From NCBI GenBank assembly GCA_951230915.1, contig OX579635.1, forward strand, positions 33,790,001 to 33,854,000: DNA of 64,000 bases. Direction: 5' to 3'. Made by a program: the position numbers and the translations under genes. The stretch is from Antitrichia curtipendula (taxonomy: Eukaryota > Streptophyta > Bryopsida > Hypnales > Leucodontaceae). This document shows positions 1-13,500 of this stretch, one piece after another. The notes under the pieces were generated by a model that was not told the DNA's origin, did no database searches, and saw only the letters and a list, made by a program, of their open reading frames with translations. Positions within the stretch are counted from its first letter, which is position 1; each line of letters opens with the position of its first letter.

Positions 1-227
1 GAAAAACAAAATGACTCATTAATAAAAATTTCCTAGTCTGTTCTCTTTACCAACACCAATGGCCACAGAACTTAATGCTTTCGTGCATTAAATCGTTAAT
101 GATCCAGAGACATCAGATGGCACAAGAAAGTACTAAGTGGTAGTTGAGAACTGATTACCAATTCTAAAACACAAGGCCGGGAAATCACACCAAAATGCAT
201 CCACAAGATATAGAAAAGGAGGTTTAC

Positions 228-3200
228 CAGCATGGGTGTCAAGTACGGAATCAGGTCCTCAAAATAAGGCAAAAAGGCTGTCTTGAACGTTTTAATCAAG
301 GATCCGAGACACTCTCCCACCTGCATTGAACCAGAAGTACAGGAGGACAGACATAAATATTGTATGGCAAAGTAGATTTGTTCTATAGCAAATCAGTCAA
401 TAAATTTATGCATGTCATCTAGCCTATATTTGTGTGATATGTAGAGAAGCGAAGGTAAATTGGTCTGTGAATTTGTGGACGTGCACCTGCTCGAACACTT
501 CTTCTTCTTGTTCGTTCTCCTCTTCAAGAAGTTCCCCTTCTTCCGCATCGAAATCCTCAGTTTGAGTTCGCTCAGCTCTCTCCCTTTTGCGAGTAACACT
601 GGCAGTAATAACTTGCTTGAATTGTTCAACCATTGACTTGATTTGACCTGCATCCAGCAACGGCCCTACAATCTGCATACCAGAAATGGTAAATTAAGAA
701 CCACGCGTTCAAGAAATGTCACAACAAGTCTTCAAAAATTTGATGGCCTGTGACACTCTGCCCTGGTGCGACCTCCTTCAGTCAGGGAAATCTCTTAAAT
801 GATAAGCGTGTCAAACAGTCCCATTTGCTCCCATTTTCAACAATTCAACCAGATTACTTTGCATTTCAATGCCTAAACTTAACAATAATGCTCCATGTTC
901 TCGATTTTCCCATGATGATACTAATGAATCCACAAAACCTGATTACTATGTACGTACGTCAAAGCAAACATTCGATATAAACGTCAGCCTGCGATATGCT
1001 GCCATACCTGGATACACTCGTTTAGTGAATCCAACATACTGGAACAAACTTCGGTTTCAGGCTCCTGCAATAGAAGTCAGATCAAATCACAGTGTTATTA
1101 TTCCACGTTGGATTACCTGATACTGATTTGTGATCAATACAGACATCAAATCTTAGTAATGAAGACGCCACACAACTTTGAAAAGAAGGCCTGACCTTAT
1201 GCATAGCCTCGACAAGAGGAGGGATTATATAGTCTGCTAGCTGTTTCACATATGACTCATCACGACCAGTAGCTTGTCCCTTCTCCACAGCAAGTTTGCC
1301 AGCACGCAGGAGCTGAGGCATGGCTGAAAAGAAGATGTAAAAGTTAGTGTTTTAAATCTGAGGTTGCTCGCAAATACGCAAGAATTTGGAACGTGGGATA
1401 AACAACCAGATTTTGGAAGAAGCACTATAGACACATCACGGTATGTGACATTCATACCCTGGACATGATCTGACGAAGCAAAGCACTCGGCAGGGTGGCA
1501 CTAACCTGACACAGCTGCCTTTCGGACCTCCTCGTGGAAATAGAATTTCAGTAGAGGCACCACAATGGGAGCGACCTGAAGTATCAAGAGTGCACAACAA
1601 ACAGGTAAACACCAAGTTTGCTTTCTGATCTTGGAGTACAAGTAAGACCAGGCGCTCATGCGCCTGCTTCCAATAGTCCCTTCCAATATAAAAAATTATT
1701 GAAAAATGAACATAACCAACCATTCAGTATTCTGTACTGGTTATAAATCCAGGAATGGTGAACCTTGCAAATTTCACCTGATCAATCCAAGGGTAGAAAC
1801 CTTCTTTCAGTTCATCTGCATAACAGCACAGCATGTTGCAAGCAGTCGCTTTTTCTTCCAAAACACTGGTGCGAATGCCTATTTTTTTGTCCCCAATAGT
1901 GAGCGTTTCCACACTGAAAAGGAACCAATTTGTGTCAGAGCAAACAAACAAATTCTATCTTGTCATTTCTAGAAGGTAAGACTTGTGTTTATCTATTCTC
2001 CAAATGCAAGCACAGTGCTATAATCAGAACCATTCTTAGAAGATGTGAAGACAGATTAAGCAGATTACCGGTACACCAAAACCCTTCAAAACGCCGCAGT
2101 AATACCCCCTATCCATACCTGTCATCATCAGAGTCGTTACCCTCATCATCAGAATCAGCATCAGTGATTGTGACATCAGGTTTCAGCTGAGCAGACCGTA
2201 GCAATGGTGGCATCACCACACTCATGTAGGGCAGGAACTCTTGGCCCAAGCACTTGCATAACCTAGCCCAAGCCTGCAATAAACAGCTTCGAGTTAGGAC
2301 TAAACTATGTATGCAAAATCAAGATTCAGAACAGCAAGAGATAACATAGAAAAAAATTATATTAACAGAAAATCAAACCTGCAGCATGTAGCTGATGGTA
2401 GGATCGTCATCCTCCATTTGTGCTCCTTGAAGTGTCATAAGGACCTCCATAACCTGAAGCAGAGTCAGATACGTGAGGTACAACAAAAGGCACGTCACGC
2501 TAACTAAATGCACTGACTGAACCTAAGTGCAACTAACTTAAATAGATATAGAGCAGTCAGTGACTTGAAACAACCAAGTGTGGACGATGATGTTCATAAA
2601 CCATGAATTCAACACTTCACAGGCCAATCTGTTACAAATTTTGCTCCAAATTCATAAATAGCACTGCATCAAAAGATCCTGAATGAAGTGCATAATTTTA
2701 GCATAGAACTATTACCTGTTTGGCATCCTCTCTAAATTTGTCCTTTCCAACAGCCATACCGACCAAACTGATGCACTCCATTGACTTGGCTCGCAACATG
2801 CGATTTTGCTTGTCGTTGGCACCAATTAGAATGTTCTTAAGATATGGCATCACAGCATCATAGTATTTTTGAAAGTGAGCCTGTCATGAGCATGATTCTC
2901 AGCATAAGCGACGCACTAGATTAAACATGAAAGGCTTATTAAACTGTATTTCCAATACTATATCATTAGAACAGCCTTAAATTTATAGAGCCTGTCAGAG
3001 CTCATTAGTCAATCTTTTGGAAATGTGCCAATCAATTTGTACACTGTAATATGGAACATGTCGTACGTAACCGGGAGCTAAAGGCACTTCATTAATGCGT
3101 AAATTTCAGAATCAGGATGAATCGGGTATACAGAGTTGTTAGTGATGAACCTGAGCAGAATCAGCGACAGAAGCAAGAGCAGTCAGGGCTCCTTCCTGAA

Positions 3201-6051
3201 CCATTCTCTTTCCATTCTGAAAAAATTCATATAAAAATCCAACATGTTATTTGCATCCGAAGATCACAACGCACAGCCAAGATGATTTTCCCTAGTGGCT
3301 CAGTCTTGAGGAACAATCAGAAAATGAAACCCAAAACTCAATTGGAAAGACAAACAAACAACAGAGCCTGGAAAGTTCAAATTAGTTACAAACCTGGAGA
3401 AGAATCAGGAGCTTTGAGATGACTCCATCTAGGTACGGGGTCAAGATCTCAGGTGTGCAGCTCTCGCTGAAATTCAGCACTGCTGCTGCAGCATGTGCCT
3501 GTCCGCATCAACATTCATATTGACACTATCATAAGAACCGAAATCCTTCCTCACAAACGCTAATTGGGTTGAAAACTAAATACGAGACTGAATAGTCTTG
3601 GTTCTGAACGTAAGATCGGTCATGATGCCACTATTATTATATATTTCCCAGATTTTACACAGATCCCCGTATTTTAATACAACATAGACAAGCACAGCCC
3701 AACAGACAACTAGACTCACCTGAACACGTGGATTCTGAAAGTCATCCATTGCATTCACAAGTGCGGGAAGAACTTGCTGGTGATAATTTTGTTGCAAGTC
3801 GGGACCAAGATCAGTTGACAACTGACCAATGGCATTTATGGCAGCCCAGCGCACACGAGAGTGTGAATCCCGAAATGAATTCAATATCATAGATACCACT
3901 GAGTCTAAGTTATTGATCATAACCTGTAAGCAACCACCACATGATAGCCATAAGAAACCAATTAACCCCAAAATAAGTACGGTCGTCAAGAACAAGCATA
4001 AAGTTTTGCCCTGTCGAGGACGTGAGGGACAGAGGCCAAAAACTACAAGATTAAAGCATACAAACCTAAGAAATTTAAAACCACAGATTATGAAGTGAGC
4101 ACGATGCAAACCTTGGCACACCCTTCAGCAATTTGTGCAAGAGTGATAAGAGCTGCATGCCTCTTCTTCCAGTCACCGTCGTTGATAAACGAAGGAAGCA
4201 GCTGAGAAGCAACGGGAAGGACTGTATTTCCTCCGAGGGAAATGGCCAGCCGGTCTAGACATTCCTGACCGACTTCGTAGTCAGCCGTCTCCCCATTGTC
4301 TTCATCTTCGGTATCAGCAACATACCATTGAGGATCATCTTCGATATCCAATAACATTTTCATCAGTGCGGCGAAGAGTCGGATAGTATATTGAGGTAGC
4401 TTGCGCATCATTCCTGGAGCTCGCTCTCTGGCTTCCGCCAAAGTGATAAGAAACTCGACAGCCAGGTGTCTAGTTCCTTCTTCCAACTCCGCAGCTTCCG
4501 CGATTTGCAACATATTGGCCACAACTTCCGCTAATTGACGACGCAAAAAACGGGGCTCGGTTCCCGCAACCTCAATGAACATCTCTAGGGCTTCTTGTGC
4601 AGTCGCTTCTTCGTGATTGTTCAGAGCAAGTGATAACGTCTGCAACATTCCTGGAAGAAGGTCCTGAAAGCGTTCCCTGTCTTGAGCTGTTTCTAATGTT
4701 TGGACAAAGTTAGTGGTAGCCCGAAGAGCTGCGATTCGCACATCGCTCGAAGTTTGGCCGGACAGATTCTGTTGGAATACAGTGTGAAGCGTCGGCAAGT
4801 AAGTCCGGAGCTGTGGTCCTATATATTGCGCAAGCTGAGCGAACATGAGAAGAGCGCTCTCCCTCAAGCGCATGGAATCGGAGCTCACGCATTGGAACAT
4901 AAAAGGAAGAAGCTCAGGCCACATTCCTTCCTCAAGAATTCCAGCAGCAAGTTCTGCCACGGTGTCGCAAAGCTTCTTCGATATGCTCTTACCTTCTTCT
5001 CTTTGAACACATAATAAGAGCTGACCTTTAACAGCGGCTTGGGTGGCAGGTGAGAGTTGAGGCCACAATGACACATCGTCCTTGGTGATAAGTTTTCTCA
5101 ATAAAATGGCAACCATAGCACGGACTTCCAGCTGCTGTGAAACCTGATCAAGCAAGTAGCACTACAGTAAACGAGACTGTAGGAGAAGAGACACAGCAGA
5201 AGGTAACCAAGCCAAACTAATCGATAATTCAAATATCGAAATCAATTCACAAACATAGAAATTGAAACAACTATCTCTACAAAGACATCAATTTTCTATC
5301 AAGATCATATTAACCGTCATCGATTCCATTTACACTTGAAAGTGACATTCAAACAGAACTCTAAAGGTATCCAGACCAAGTCATCCGCGCTGCGAAAGAG
5401 AACCGTCTCTCTTAAGAATGCTAGAAACGTCATCCACAATAGATATATACTTTAAACCTTCGACATATTGGAGTGGCAATATGTTCAACCGTTCTATTAA
5501 AACATCCAGCGGTCATAAATCAGAATGAAAGATCCCCAAAGTAACAAGAAACTACAGTTCTCACAAGCGAATATACGGCTCTCACAAAACCTAATTAAAA
5601 AATATGACTTCCGCTAGCAAGTACGGAAATGCTTTCAGGTTCTTGCATACAACATTATTCAAGACAGAATCAATATCTGGTATGAAAAAAGCAAAAAAGC
5701 AAAATAGCCTGAGTTAAATTCGAACAGTCAAGACTTCAGATGTCAACAGAAGCCAAAAGTTTCACATGACCTAGGTCAGTCCTAGGTAACCAAAGCGACA
5801 TCATAACACGGATCAATACAGAAGCCAAGAAACCGACAAACCTGCAGAGCATGGATCATCTTCATGACCAGAGCATCGGCATGATGCTGCTTGCAGTAAT
5901 TAAACAGCTGCTCCGCTTGTCCGCGCTGCTCATTCTTAGGGCTCATCAGCTGTCCGACCAGCGCCTCCAGGGGCGCCACGCCATCTCCCGCCAACACGAG
6001 CGTCACCTGCGCATCCAGGGCCTGCCCTGCTGCCCCCGTCTCCATCGCCAT
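228..6051 (-). CDS. IPO5: Importin-5 / karyopherin beta-3 family nuclear import receptor (3' end outside window)
   Basis: Nuclear transport receptor of HEAT repeats that carries cargo, such as ribosomal proteins, through nuclear pores and releases it on Ran-GTP; that role is family knowledge. Fourteen exons join in one frame: 5842-6051, 4112-5143, 3720-3923, 3394-3498, 3151-3216, 2716-2880, 2379-2453, 2119-2273, 1778-1913, 1506-1575, 1196-1323, 1008-1064, 487-672, 228-320. Every intron inferred has GT-AG ends, nearly all in phase 0. This gives 894 residues; plant importin-5 is about 1,100, so roughly 200 C-terminal residues lie beyond base 1. The N-terminal HEAT region includes ISKKLCDTVAELA. 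Acidic loops sit near residues 336-360 (starting DIEDDPQWYVADTEDED) and 840-863 (EEGELLEEENEQEEE), as in the family. The start MAMETGAAGQ precedes the conserved LMSPKNEQRGQAEQLF block. Bases 1-227 are intron. No frameshift or stop seen; probably functional. Confidence 0.95.
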
Positions 6052-6620
6052 TGCGCTCCGCCAATAATCGCAAACAACTCTATCCTACACTCCCTCCCCG
6101 CAGCAATCGTTCCTGGTCGCAAAACCAAAAAATGACAAAAATCCTCAACCACGACCCGCAGCATCAAACCTCATCACCGACACCGCAGGGTTTTACGCAT
6201 CATCATCATCATCGCTAGCATCATCACATGCTCAAACCACATATCACCAATCCAAATTCAACCAAATCCACTCACTCTCGCTCCCTCGCAAAGATCGGTC
6301 CCGATCGCAATAGGAACCTCTCGCGGGGCAATCAAATATCGTGTCCTCCCGTATCCGCCCGAATTGCTGACCCCGCCAAAAACCAATAGCGCGGAGGCGG
6401 CGACGCTAACTGCGAGGAGACGAGAAACGAAAGGGGGAAGACGAGAGACAAGAGAATGAGAAAAAGATAGGTGAGACAGGGGATGGAGAAAGGGGGGAAG
6501 CTAGAAGGGGACCCGAGGGGAGGGGGGCGCTGCCAGGGCAGACGACCAGAGGTAGCGCGGCTGGCGATTGAAGACGACGGAAGAATTAGGGTTTGGCGCT
6601 CATCCGTCCCCAAGCTCCGT
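6052..6620 (-). promoter_or_regulatory. Promoter and 5' UTR region of importin-5, with telo-box
   Basis: GC-richer stretch directly upstream of the importin-5 start, with a CAT-triplet run near 6195-6220 and purine-rich tracts near 6410-6520 on the plus strand. A telo-box (AAACCCTA on the minus strand) lies at 6587-6594. Telo-boxes are common upstream of plant housekeeping and translation-related genes. The transcription start cannot be placed by eye, and no convincing TATA box was found. GC content falls sharply beyond about 6800. Confidence 0.5.
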
Positions 6621-6854
6621 TAGTTTATTTTTAGCTGCCCCTTCCCAGGACTGTTTTTCACCCCCTCGCGACCGGTCATCGTTCGTTGCAGCCCTTGCTA
6701 TCTGGCTCCCGGCTATGTAACCGACCCAGCTGGCTATTTCCGGGACAGAGCTACCGATGGCCACCTGGATTTCATCAACTGAACTCAGATCTTGTGGGAT
6801 CCAACCAATTAAAAATCCAAATTTTAAGAGATCACCATCTTGGTACTTTCTCAA

Positions 6855-8148
6855 AAACTAAAATTGAAGGACTTATATCTTAAAATTATCTTAGAGGACT
6901 AAATTAATTTGAGTCTTTTAAGTTTTTCCAATTTTTCATTGCAATGGTGATTTTTGATACCATAAATGAGGGTGGGGTCGGCACATCTTTGCCAAAAGTT
7001 TATTTATTCCTAAAAATGATGTTTGACAGAAGCTACATGTAGAATTCTTTTTGGCAATGTTCTTTCTTTCCATTGAAAATTGTTATTTATTAAAAAAATC
7101 ATTTCCACGATTTTTGGTATCTATTTTCAAAATTATTTTTAGGTGAGCAAGTTCAACAATTGTGGTAATCTATTATTTAAAGTGCAAAATGGTAATCTAT
7201 TATTTAAAGTGCAAAATGTTAGGATCTATTGTCAAGTTTTCATCCATTTAGATGTTTTTGGATTCATTTTTTATATATTTTCATTCAAAATTGGGTTTAA
7301 GAACCACTTGTGGCAAGCTAAAGAAAATGTTTTGTTTCTTATGTAATGGAGGATTGCTGCAAATGTTGCAATTTGATCAAGAGTCGTTTTGAAGACACCA
7401 CTAGGATGCACTTATATTTTATAAAGTACTAGTAGTAAGTTGTAAATACCAACATAGTAGGCACAAGAATAGGCAATGGAATATTATGCATAGGCATGAG
7501 AGACATTGTACTAATTTTTTATGAATAGCATAAGTGACATGATGAGAAATGGTACAATGCCCATTTATAAAATAAGGTCCACAATACATCAATATAAACT
7601 TAAATCAAAGCCAATGATTGCAACTATATCCATCCTAGCACAATGGTACATCACCTACAATCCAGTGAAAAGAGTCTGTCACCCCTGATTTGTATTAGTT
7701 GCCCCCCCTCCTCTTTCTAAAAAGATTTAAAGGCCGTTGATTGTTTGTTTTTTAAAAATGTTTACCTTCGAAATCGCCGTTGATTTCTTAGAAAATCACA
7801 ATCCGTTGATTTTGTGAGATTTAACTTGAGCCGTCCAAATATCAATTCGGATGCAGATACCAAAATTAATATTGAATATGGATACAATATGTATACGAAT
7901 ACACAATAAATACTTAACGTGAATATGGATACAGATACAATACAGTATTGAATATTAATACGCATAAGCATACAGGTACGGGTGCAAGATACAAGATGTT
8001 GTTTATCCCATATTGTTTGTCAATTGCATTCCTTTCTGAAAATTACAAGAAGGCAGGGAGAAGGGAGAGGATATGAAAATTTCAAAATTTCAAAATCAAT
8101 TTCAAAAAATCTTTGGGGGTTACATGAGAATTAATATAAAAAATTGGA
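6855..8148. other. AT-rich intergenic DNA, no gene seen
   Basis: Low-GC sequence with only short chance ORFs. It holds a 28-bp tandem duplication at about 7161-7216 (unit beginning ggtaatctattatttaaag). At 7618-7670 there is a diverged single fragment of the 118-122-bp repeat that forms the array at 8.27-8.74 kb. Confidence 0.5.
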
Positions 8149-8198
8149 TTTTGGGTGCATTGTGACACTGTTGTCACACAATGCCAATGCACCCAAAA
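8149..8198. repeat. Short perfect-arm hairpin
   Basis: The 12-bp arms TTTTGGGTGCAT (8149-8160) and ATGCACCCAAAA (8187-8198) are exact reverse complements. A second pairing lies inside, TGTGAC (8161-8166) with GTCACA (8173-8178), leaving a 6-nt loop and a bulge on the 3' side. It could be a MITE remnant or a small-RNA foldback; nothing else identifies it. Confidence 0.6.
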
Positions 8199-8264
8199 GA
8201 GGCGGTTACTGCCTACTCCCTCACGGGTGCATCACCTATTAACCACTTATGAGCTCCCCTCCTT

Positions 8265-8740
8265 GAAAATGGTATAGTCTTTTCCATGATGTCAACAAGG
8301 TTTTTGAGATATTTTGCAACTACATCCAACCTAGCACATTGGTGCGTCACATTGTCCACCACCCTCATGAATTCACCTCAAGGAAAATGGTATAATCTTT
8401 TCCACGATGTCAGCAAAGTTTTTGAGATATTTTGCAACTGCATCCATCCTAGCGCATTGGTGTGTTACATTGTCCACAACCTTCATAAGTTTTCCTCACT
8501 TAAAATGGTATAATCCTTTCTATGAGATCAGTGAGGTTTTTGAGATATTTTACGACTACATCCATCCTACTGTATTGGTACATCAAATTGTCCACCATTT
8601 TCATGAGTTCTATTCCCTGATAAGATACAATCCTTTTTTTTTTATCATATCAATGAGGTTTTTGAGATCTCTTGCAACTACATCCATCCATCACATTGTA
8701 TACCATCCTAACGAGCTCCCGTCCCTAAAAATGAAACAAT
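8265..8740. repeat. Tandem repeat, four copies of a 118-122-bp unit
   Basis: Four diverged head-to-tail units. The anchor TTTTTGAGAT recurs at 8301, 8419, 8537 and 8659. Each unit also carries a block like ACTACATCCATCCTA followed by a CATTGT-type block. The overlapping ORFs here are products of the repetition. An isolated fragment of the unit lies at 7618-7670. Too diverged to be a young satellite. Confidence 0.85.
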
Positions 8741-10563
8741 CATTTCCAAAAATCCAAAGAGGTTGTTAAGTTGTAAACTTCATTACAAAGAAGAAATATC
8801 GCAGGCCAAAAAAAATATGTTTCTACAAAATTGCACATATTTTACTGATTATTTTTAGTAGGTTTGTCTTTTTCAAAGAGGCAAGAAATACTCCTTCAAC
8901 AATATTGTAGAGAATGTTATCTATAGTCAATCATTCATTCCATCAACATAAGTGATGAACCTAGATGGTGAATGGAGCACCAATGAAGTAAATTGCATTG
9001 GTCATTATATGTTTATCTTTGAGTTAATGCCTAAGAGTCCTTGCATCCCTAAAGTGGATGTGCCTTGGTCAAATTTGATTGTAAAATTCAAAATATCTAC
9101 TTTCAATTATGATATAAACTCATTCTAACAAATTATTTTTCTATTTTATTTCAAAACTTCCAAAACTCCAAAAATTGAATGAATTATTGCTATAAGAAGC
9201 TTTACATACGCCCGCACGTTTTAAAATCCAAATATTAACACAATTATATTATATGTATTTTTTTTGTATTTTTTTTATTACAATTGATTTTAAATTTATA
9301 ATAATAAAATATTTTTCATTCTAAGTTAAATTTTTGGTCAGTATTCCAAATTATTCTCATATATATTTTAAAATTTGATATAATTTAGAATACATACCAT
9401 AATTTTCTTTAAAATAATCACTAGAATACAATTTTTTTTAAACTTCCAAAAGAAATTCTATTTCAGTTTTTTGTATTAAAACATGAAAATTATCAAAAAT
9501 TTATAAATTAACATCATAAAATAATTTGACTATAGTGATTTGAATGAAAGTCATCACCAAGGTCTTTTGGATTTTGTATAATTACTTAAGAATTTTCACA
9601 CTATTTTTTGTGGCTACTTTCATCTCTTGAAAGAATTTCAAATTGAATTGATTTATATTTTTTATATTTTCTAATTTATTTTTATTTAATAATTATTATA
9701 ATTATTAAAAAACTAATAGAAATCTTTCACACTGATAGATAACATATAGTCTTATATAACAAAAAGTATTATATCAAAACTCAAATTTAATATCAAAATC
9801 TAATTCAAGCTCAAAAACAAATTTTGCATGCATGACACTAGAACTAGTCAATTAGGAATTAAATCAATACATCAATAAATCCAACTTTTGTGACCAAGAA
9901 CCAAAGATCATAAACCCTCTGATTCTCATAATAATAGGTGAATCTTATGTCCCTATATGACAAAAATTCAAATGGCTACTAATTACAAATGTATGAAAAA
10001 ACTTTTGGAAATAAGGTAGGATTCTTGTAAAGGGACTAGTTTCTAAAAGCATTGTTTGACATAGAGGTATGTTTCCTTGTCTTCAATGTACCAATCACAT
10101 TCTTCAAAGTACTAGTAGTAAACATATCATGAGGTGGACACTTTTAAAACCTCTTGTGATTCCAACTTCAAAATTTATAATTAATTCTATGAAGGTCCAA
10201 AAAATATGAAACAACTTGATTGTTGATACCAATTCCATTTGTCTTCAAAGAAAAAATCACTAAAAATAATTCAAGGTATCAAACTCCCTAAAATTACAAT
10301 CGGGTGGTAAAATGGGTGTTTTATGGATCCCCCTTCTTTATTGAATTTTCATTCCACAAATTTAGAACTCTGGTATAGAAAATTTAATATTGTGATGAAA
10401 TACTCTGTATTCAAGGCAAAATTTTGTGGACATCAAAATTTTGATATAACGTAAATTATCCTATGACAGACAAACCACTCATGACAAACGCCTAGAGAAT
10501 GATCCATTGCAGTTTTGCATCAATCTGTGACATACTTTTCTCAATAAATGAGATTTGGGCTAC
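8741..10563. other. AT-rich intergenic DNA, no gene seen
   Basis: Very AT-rich with long A and T runs, stops in all frames and no recognisable protein motif, RNA gene or young repeat. It probably consists of old decayed transposon sequence, but nothing specific supports a family. Confidence 0.4.
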
Positions 10564-10566
10564 ATT

Positions 10567-13500
10567 CACTACAATAAAATGGGCATTCTATGACTACATT
10601 GAGCTACAAAATACCCAAATATGCTTCTTGCAAAAATCACTATAGATGACTGGTTTTAATCGTTATTGGTTAGTCGCTTCAAATAATAGTCATATTCATA
10701 AATATATTGATTGAGGCATAGCGTAGGCTATATTTTATCAACGTGGTGTATCCATTAATTGGCCTTTGAAGCTTGACCTTCTTGGGCAAAGAAAAAAAAG
10801 GCGACATTGTATGGGACTTTGTATAGTCATATTTTTGTAGTAAATTACATTTTTGGTCAACTTGGTAGTACATGTGGAATGTCACTAGAAGCTGATGTGG
10901 TACATGATTCCATGGAGTCTTGTTCTTTGTTGATGTGGAATATGACATTATGACTTTCTTGAGTCATATTTTTGGTTGACATAGTAGTTCATGTGGAATG
11001 TCATTGATAACTTTATAATTGAACAGAAGCACAAAGTCACATTTTGGCATGACTATGAGCATCATGCAACTATATCTAGTCATATTTTAGCCAAGATATA
11101 TTGTGAAATATGGCTTAACCTCTAAGTGCTCAAGCGACCATTTTTTTTAATGCTACCTGATTTTAAATAGTATTTTTGGGCAAGAATTTTTTTTAATTTA
11201 AATTTAAAAAAAAAATTATTTAAAAAAATAGACTGATTGGGTTGTCTTTCAATATTTATATAAAAAATAATATTATTGCAATCAAACAAAAATTATAAGA
11301 AAAATCATGCAAAATATTTAGAAGTTGCCTAGTGTTGAAAAATTTACTATTTGAAAAAAGTGTTGTTATTCTCATTACTAGATCTTATGCATTTTTTCAC
11401 AAGTCAATAAAAACTATAATTTTGACCAATAAAAAAATTCAAATGCTAAAAAGATAAATTATATCTTCAAAAAATTTTGAATGAATTTTTTAAGTTATAT
11501 CTTCAAAATTCATTTGAAAAGAATCTAAAGATAATTATATAATTTTAATTGTATGGATACTTTCTATTTTTCATGCTCTACATGCATATTGTTCTTTTTT
11601 GATGCATATTTCAAAAAAATTATAGAGCTTATATTTTATAACACATTTGTGTTTTGTCCAAAACCCTAGGATAGTTTGGGGGTTAAGAGAGTAATATTTT
11701 GGATGATTGAAAGTCACATTTCTTACATTTGCATACGCGGTTTGTGATTGAGATGATTGACGTCTACAATAGCTCCAGTCATAAACTACAACCACATTCC
11801 ACATTTTCCATACATCCTATATAGACATGACGTGTTGAAATCATGCATCAAAATGGTTTAGCTGGTGAACAAAAGTATATATAATTTTAGAGATGTACAG
11901 TACAAGATGTACAAGAGGATGCATTAGAAAAGGGAAATGCAAAAAAGAGCATGACTCTCTTAAATGTTATTTATTAGTCTTTAACACAAAACATATTACA
12001 ATAAGTCACCGTTTGTGAATGTATATTTACACATTTGTAGGGCCTATAGTCCTTACAATAATGTAAAGATGTTGACTCTATTGTGTCAAAAGGAAGAAGA
12101 GGCAAAAATTGCAAAGTGTTGCACTTTGAGGGGGCGAGTGCAAAAAAACTATGGTTAGAATTTTAAGACTTAGTCATACACAAGACTTGCCCTAGTCATC
12201 TGATTTGGCCTAATCATGTGAAATGCTTAGTTATATGACTTGATATAGTCATGTAACTAGCCAAATATGACTATAATGGGCAACTAAGCTATTCTAACAA
12301 CCAAATTTGATCCAAAATGGATACAAGTTGATTGTATAAGATGTCTGAAAGGAGATTGCATAGCCATAATTTAAATACCCACAATTATGGAGAAAAAGAA
12401 GACATTCAAGTAGATACCATTCGTCTGTTAAGTATTCATATGCTTGCGAAAGTGCTTGATAGAGGAACTATTCAAAAACATCTTTGAAGAAAAAAAAATG
12501 TTCATGCTTTTACAACCTCTAGCTTATTAAAAACATCTCAACAACAATCTCTTAAGTACAATACAACCACACACATGCCCATGGTGAGCCTCAATGTTTA
12601 TATTAATAATTTTGTGACTTTTGTACATACTATAGAGACCCTTTATAAATATTGCTTATATGACATCCATGAGAACCTTTCTAAAAAAAAAGCAAACTTC
12701 AACATATGATAGTATGAACATTTTATTTGTACTTCCAATGAGATAAAGTGGGCACAACCATGTTCTTCATTGTTGGGCTTCAAATCCTAAGTTGAATAAT
12801 TAAGCATTGTCCAATTGGCTTTCCAAGCAATGGATTTTTTTTTGTAATAAGCTCTAAATGGTTTAATTATTAACTAAAATTGATTGCAAAAGTTAGAGGT
12901 TTGGGGTGGTTCTAGCCAGTTTAGGCCAAAACTCTAGACCTCGAAATCCAAGTTGAAAAATTTAGACATTTGATTGGCCTAAGTTGTAGAGTATTGCATA
13001 CCTATTTAAAAATGACAAAAATCTTTATAATTGGACAATCCTAGCAAAAGTTATAGACGGATGAAGTTTCGTCTCTAATTCATCTTTTATAACTTCATCG
13101 AGCATTTTCTTTTAGCTTGTAAGTCTAAATTAACTTTTGCTCTTAAGGTTGAATTTTAAATGTCAATTAGATTTTAAGGTTCTTTTCTAACTTTAATTCA
13201 ATGAATTTTAATATTTTTATCCAAATCTAATGATTTTGACTATCTAATTTCATCGTATTCTATCTTCCTTAATTTTTATCTATCTTAAAGTGTGATATAT
13301 TACTAGAAACTTCAAGGAATTCAAAGTTGGATTTTAGTAAATTCTTAAAAATGTAACTTAAACCTCTAATTTCTAACTTAGCTATAGTTTCCACAAGAAG
13401 AGAAATAACAAAGTGGCAAATTTAAGCACATGCCTCAAAAAAAAATTTCACCACATCCCTATTCTCTAATACACATATTGTAATTGTATCGTAAGGCCTG

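Noticed and set aside
3829..4098. Plus-strand ORF antisense to importin-5 exon 3
   Set aside because: Shadow of conserved minus-strand exon and intron sequence; no motif of its own.
4700..5014. 104-codon plus-strand ORF
   Set aside because: Entirely antisense to the large importin-5 exon, which encodes conserved HEAT repeats.
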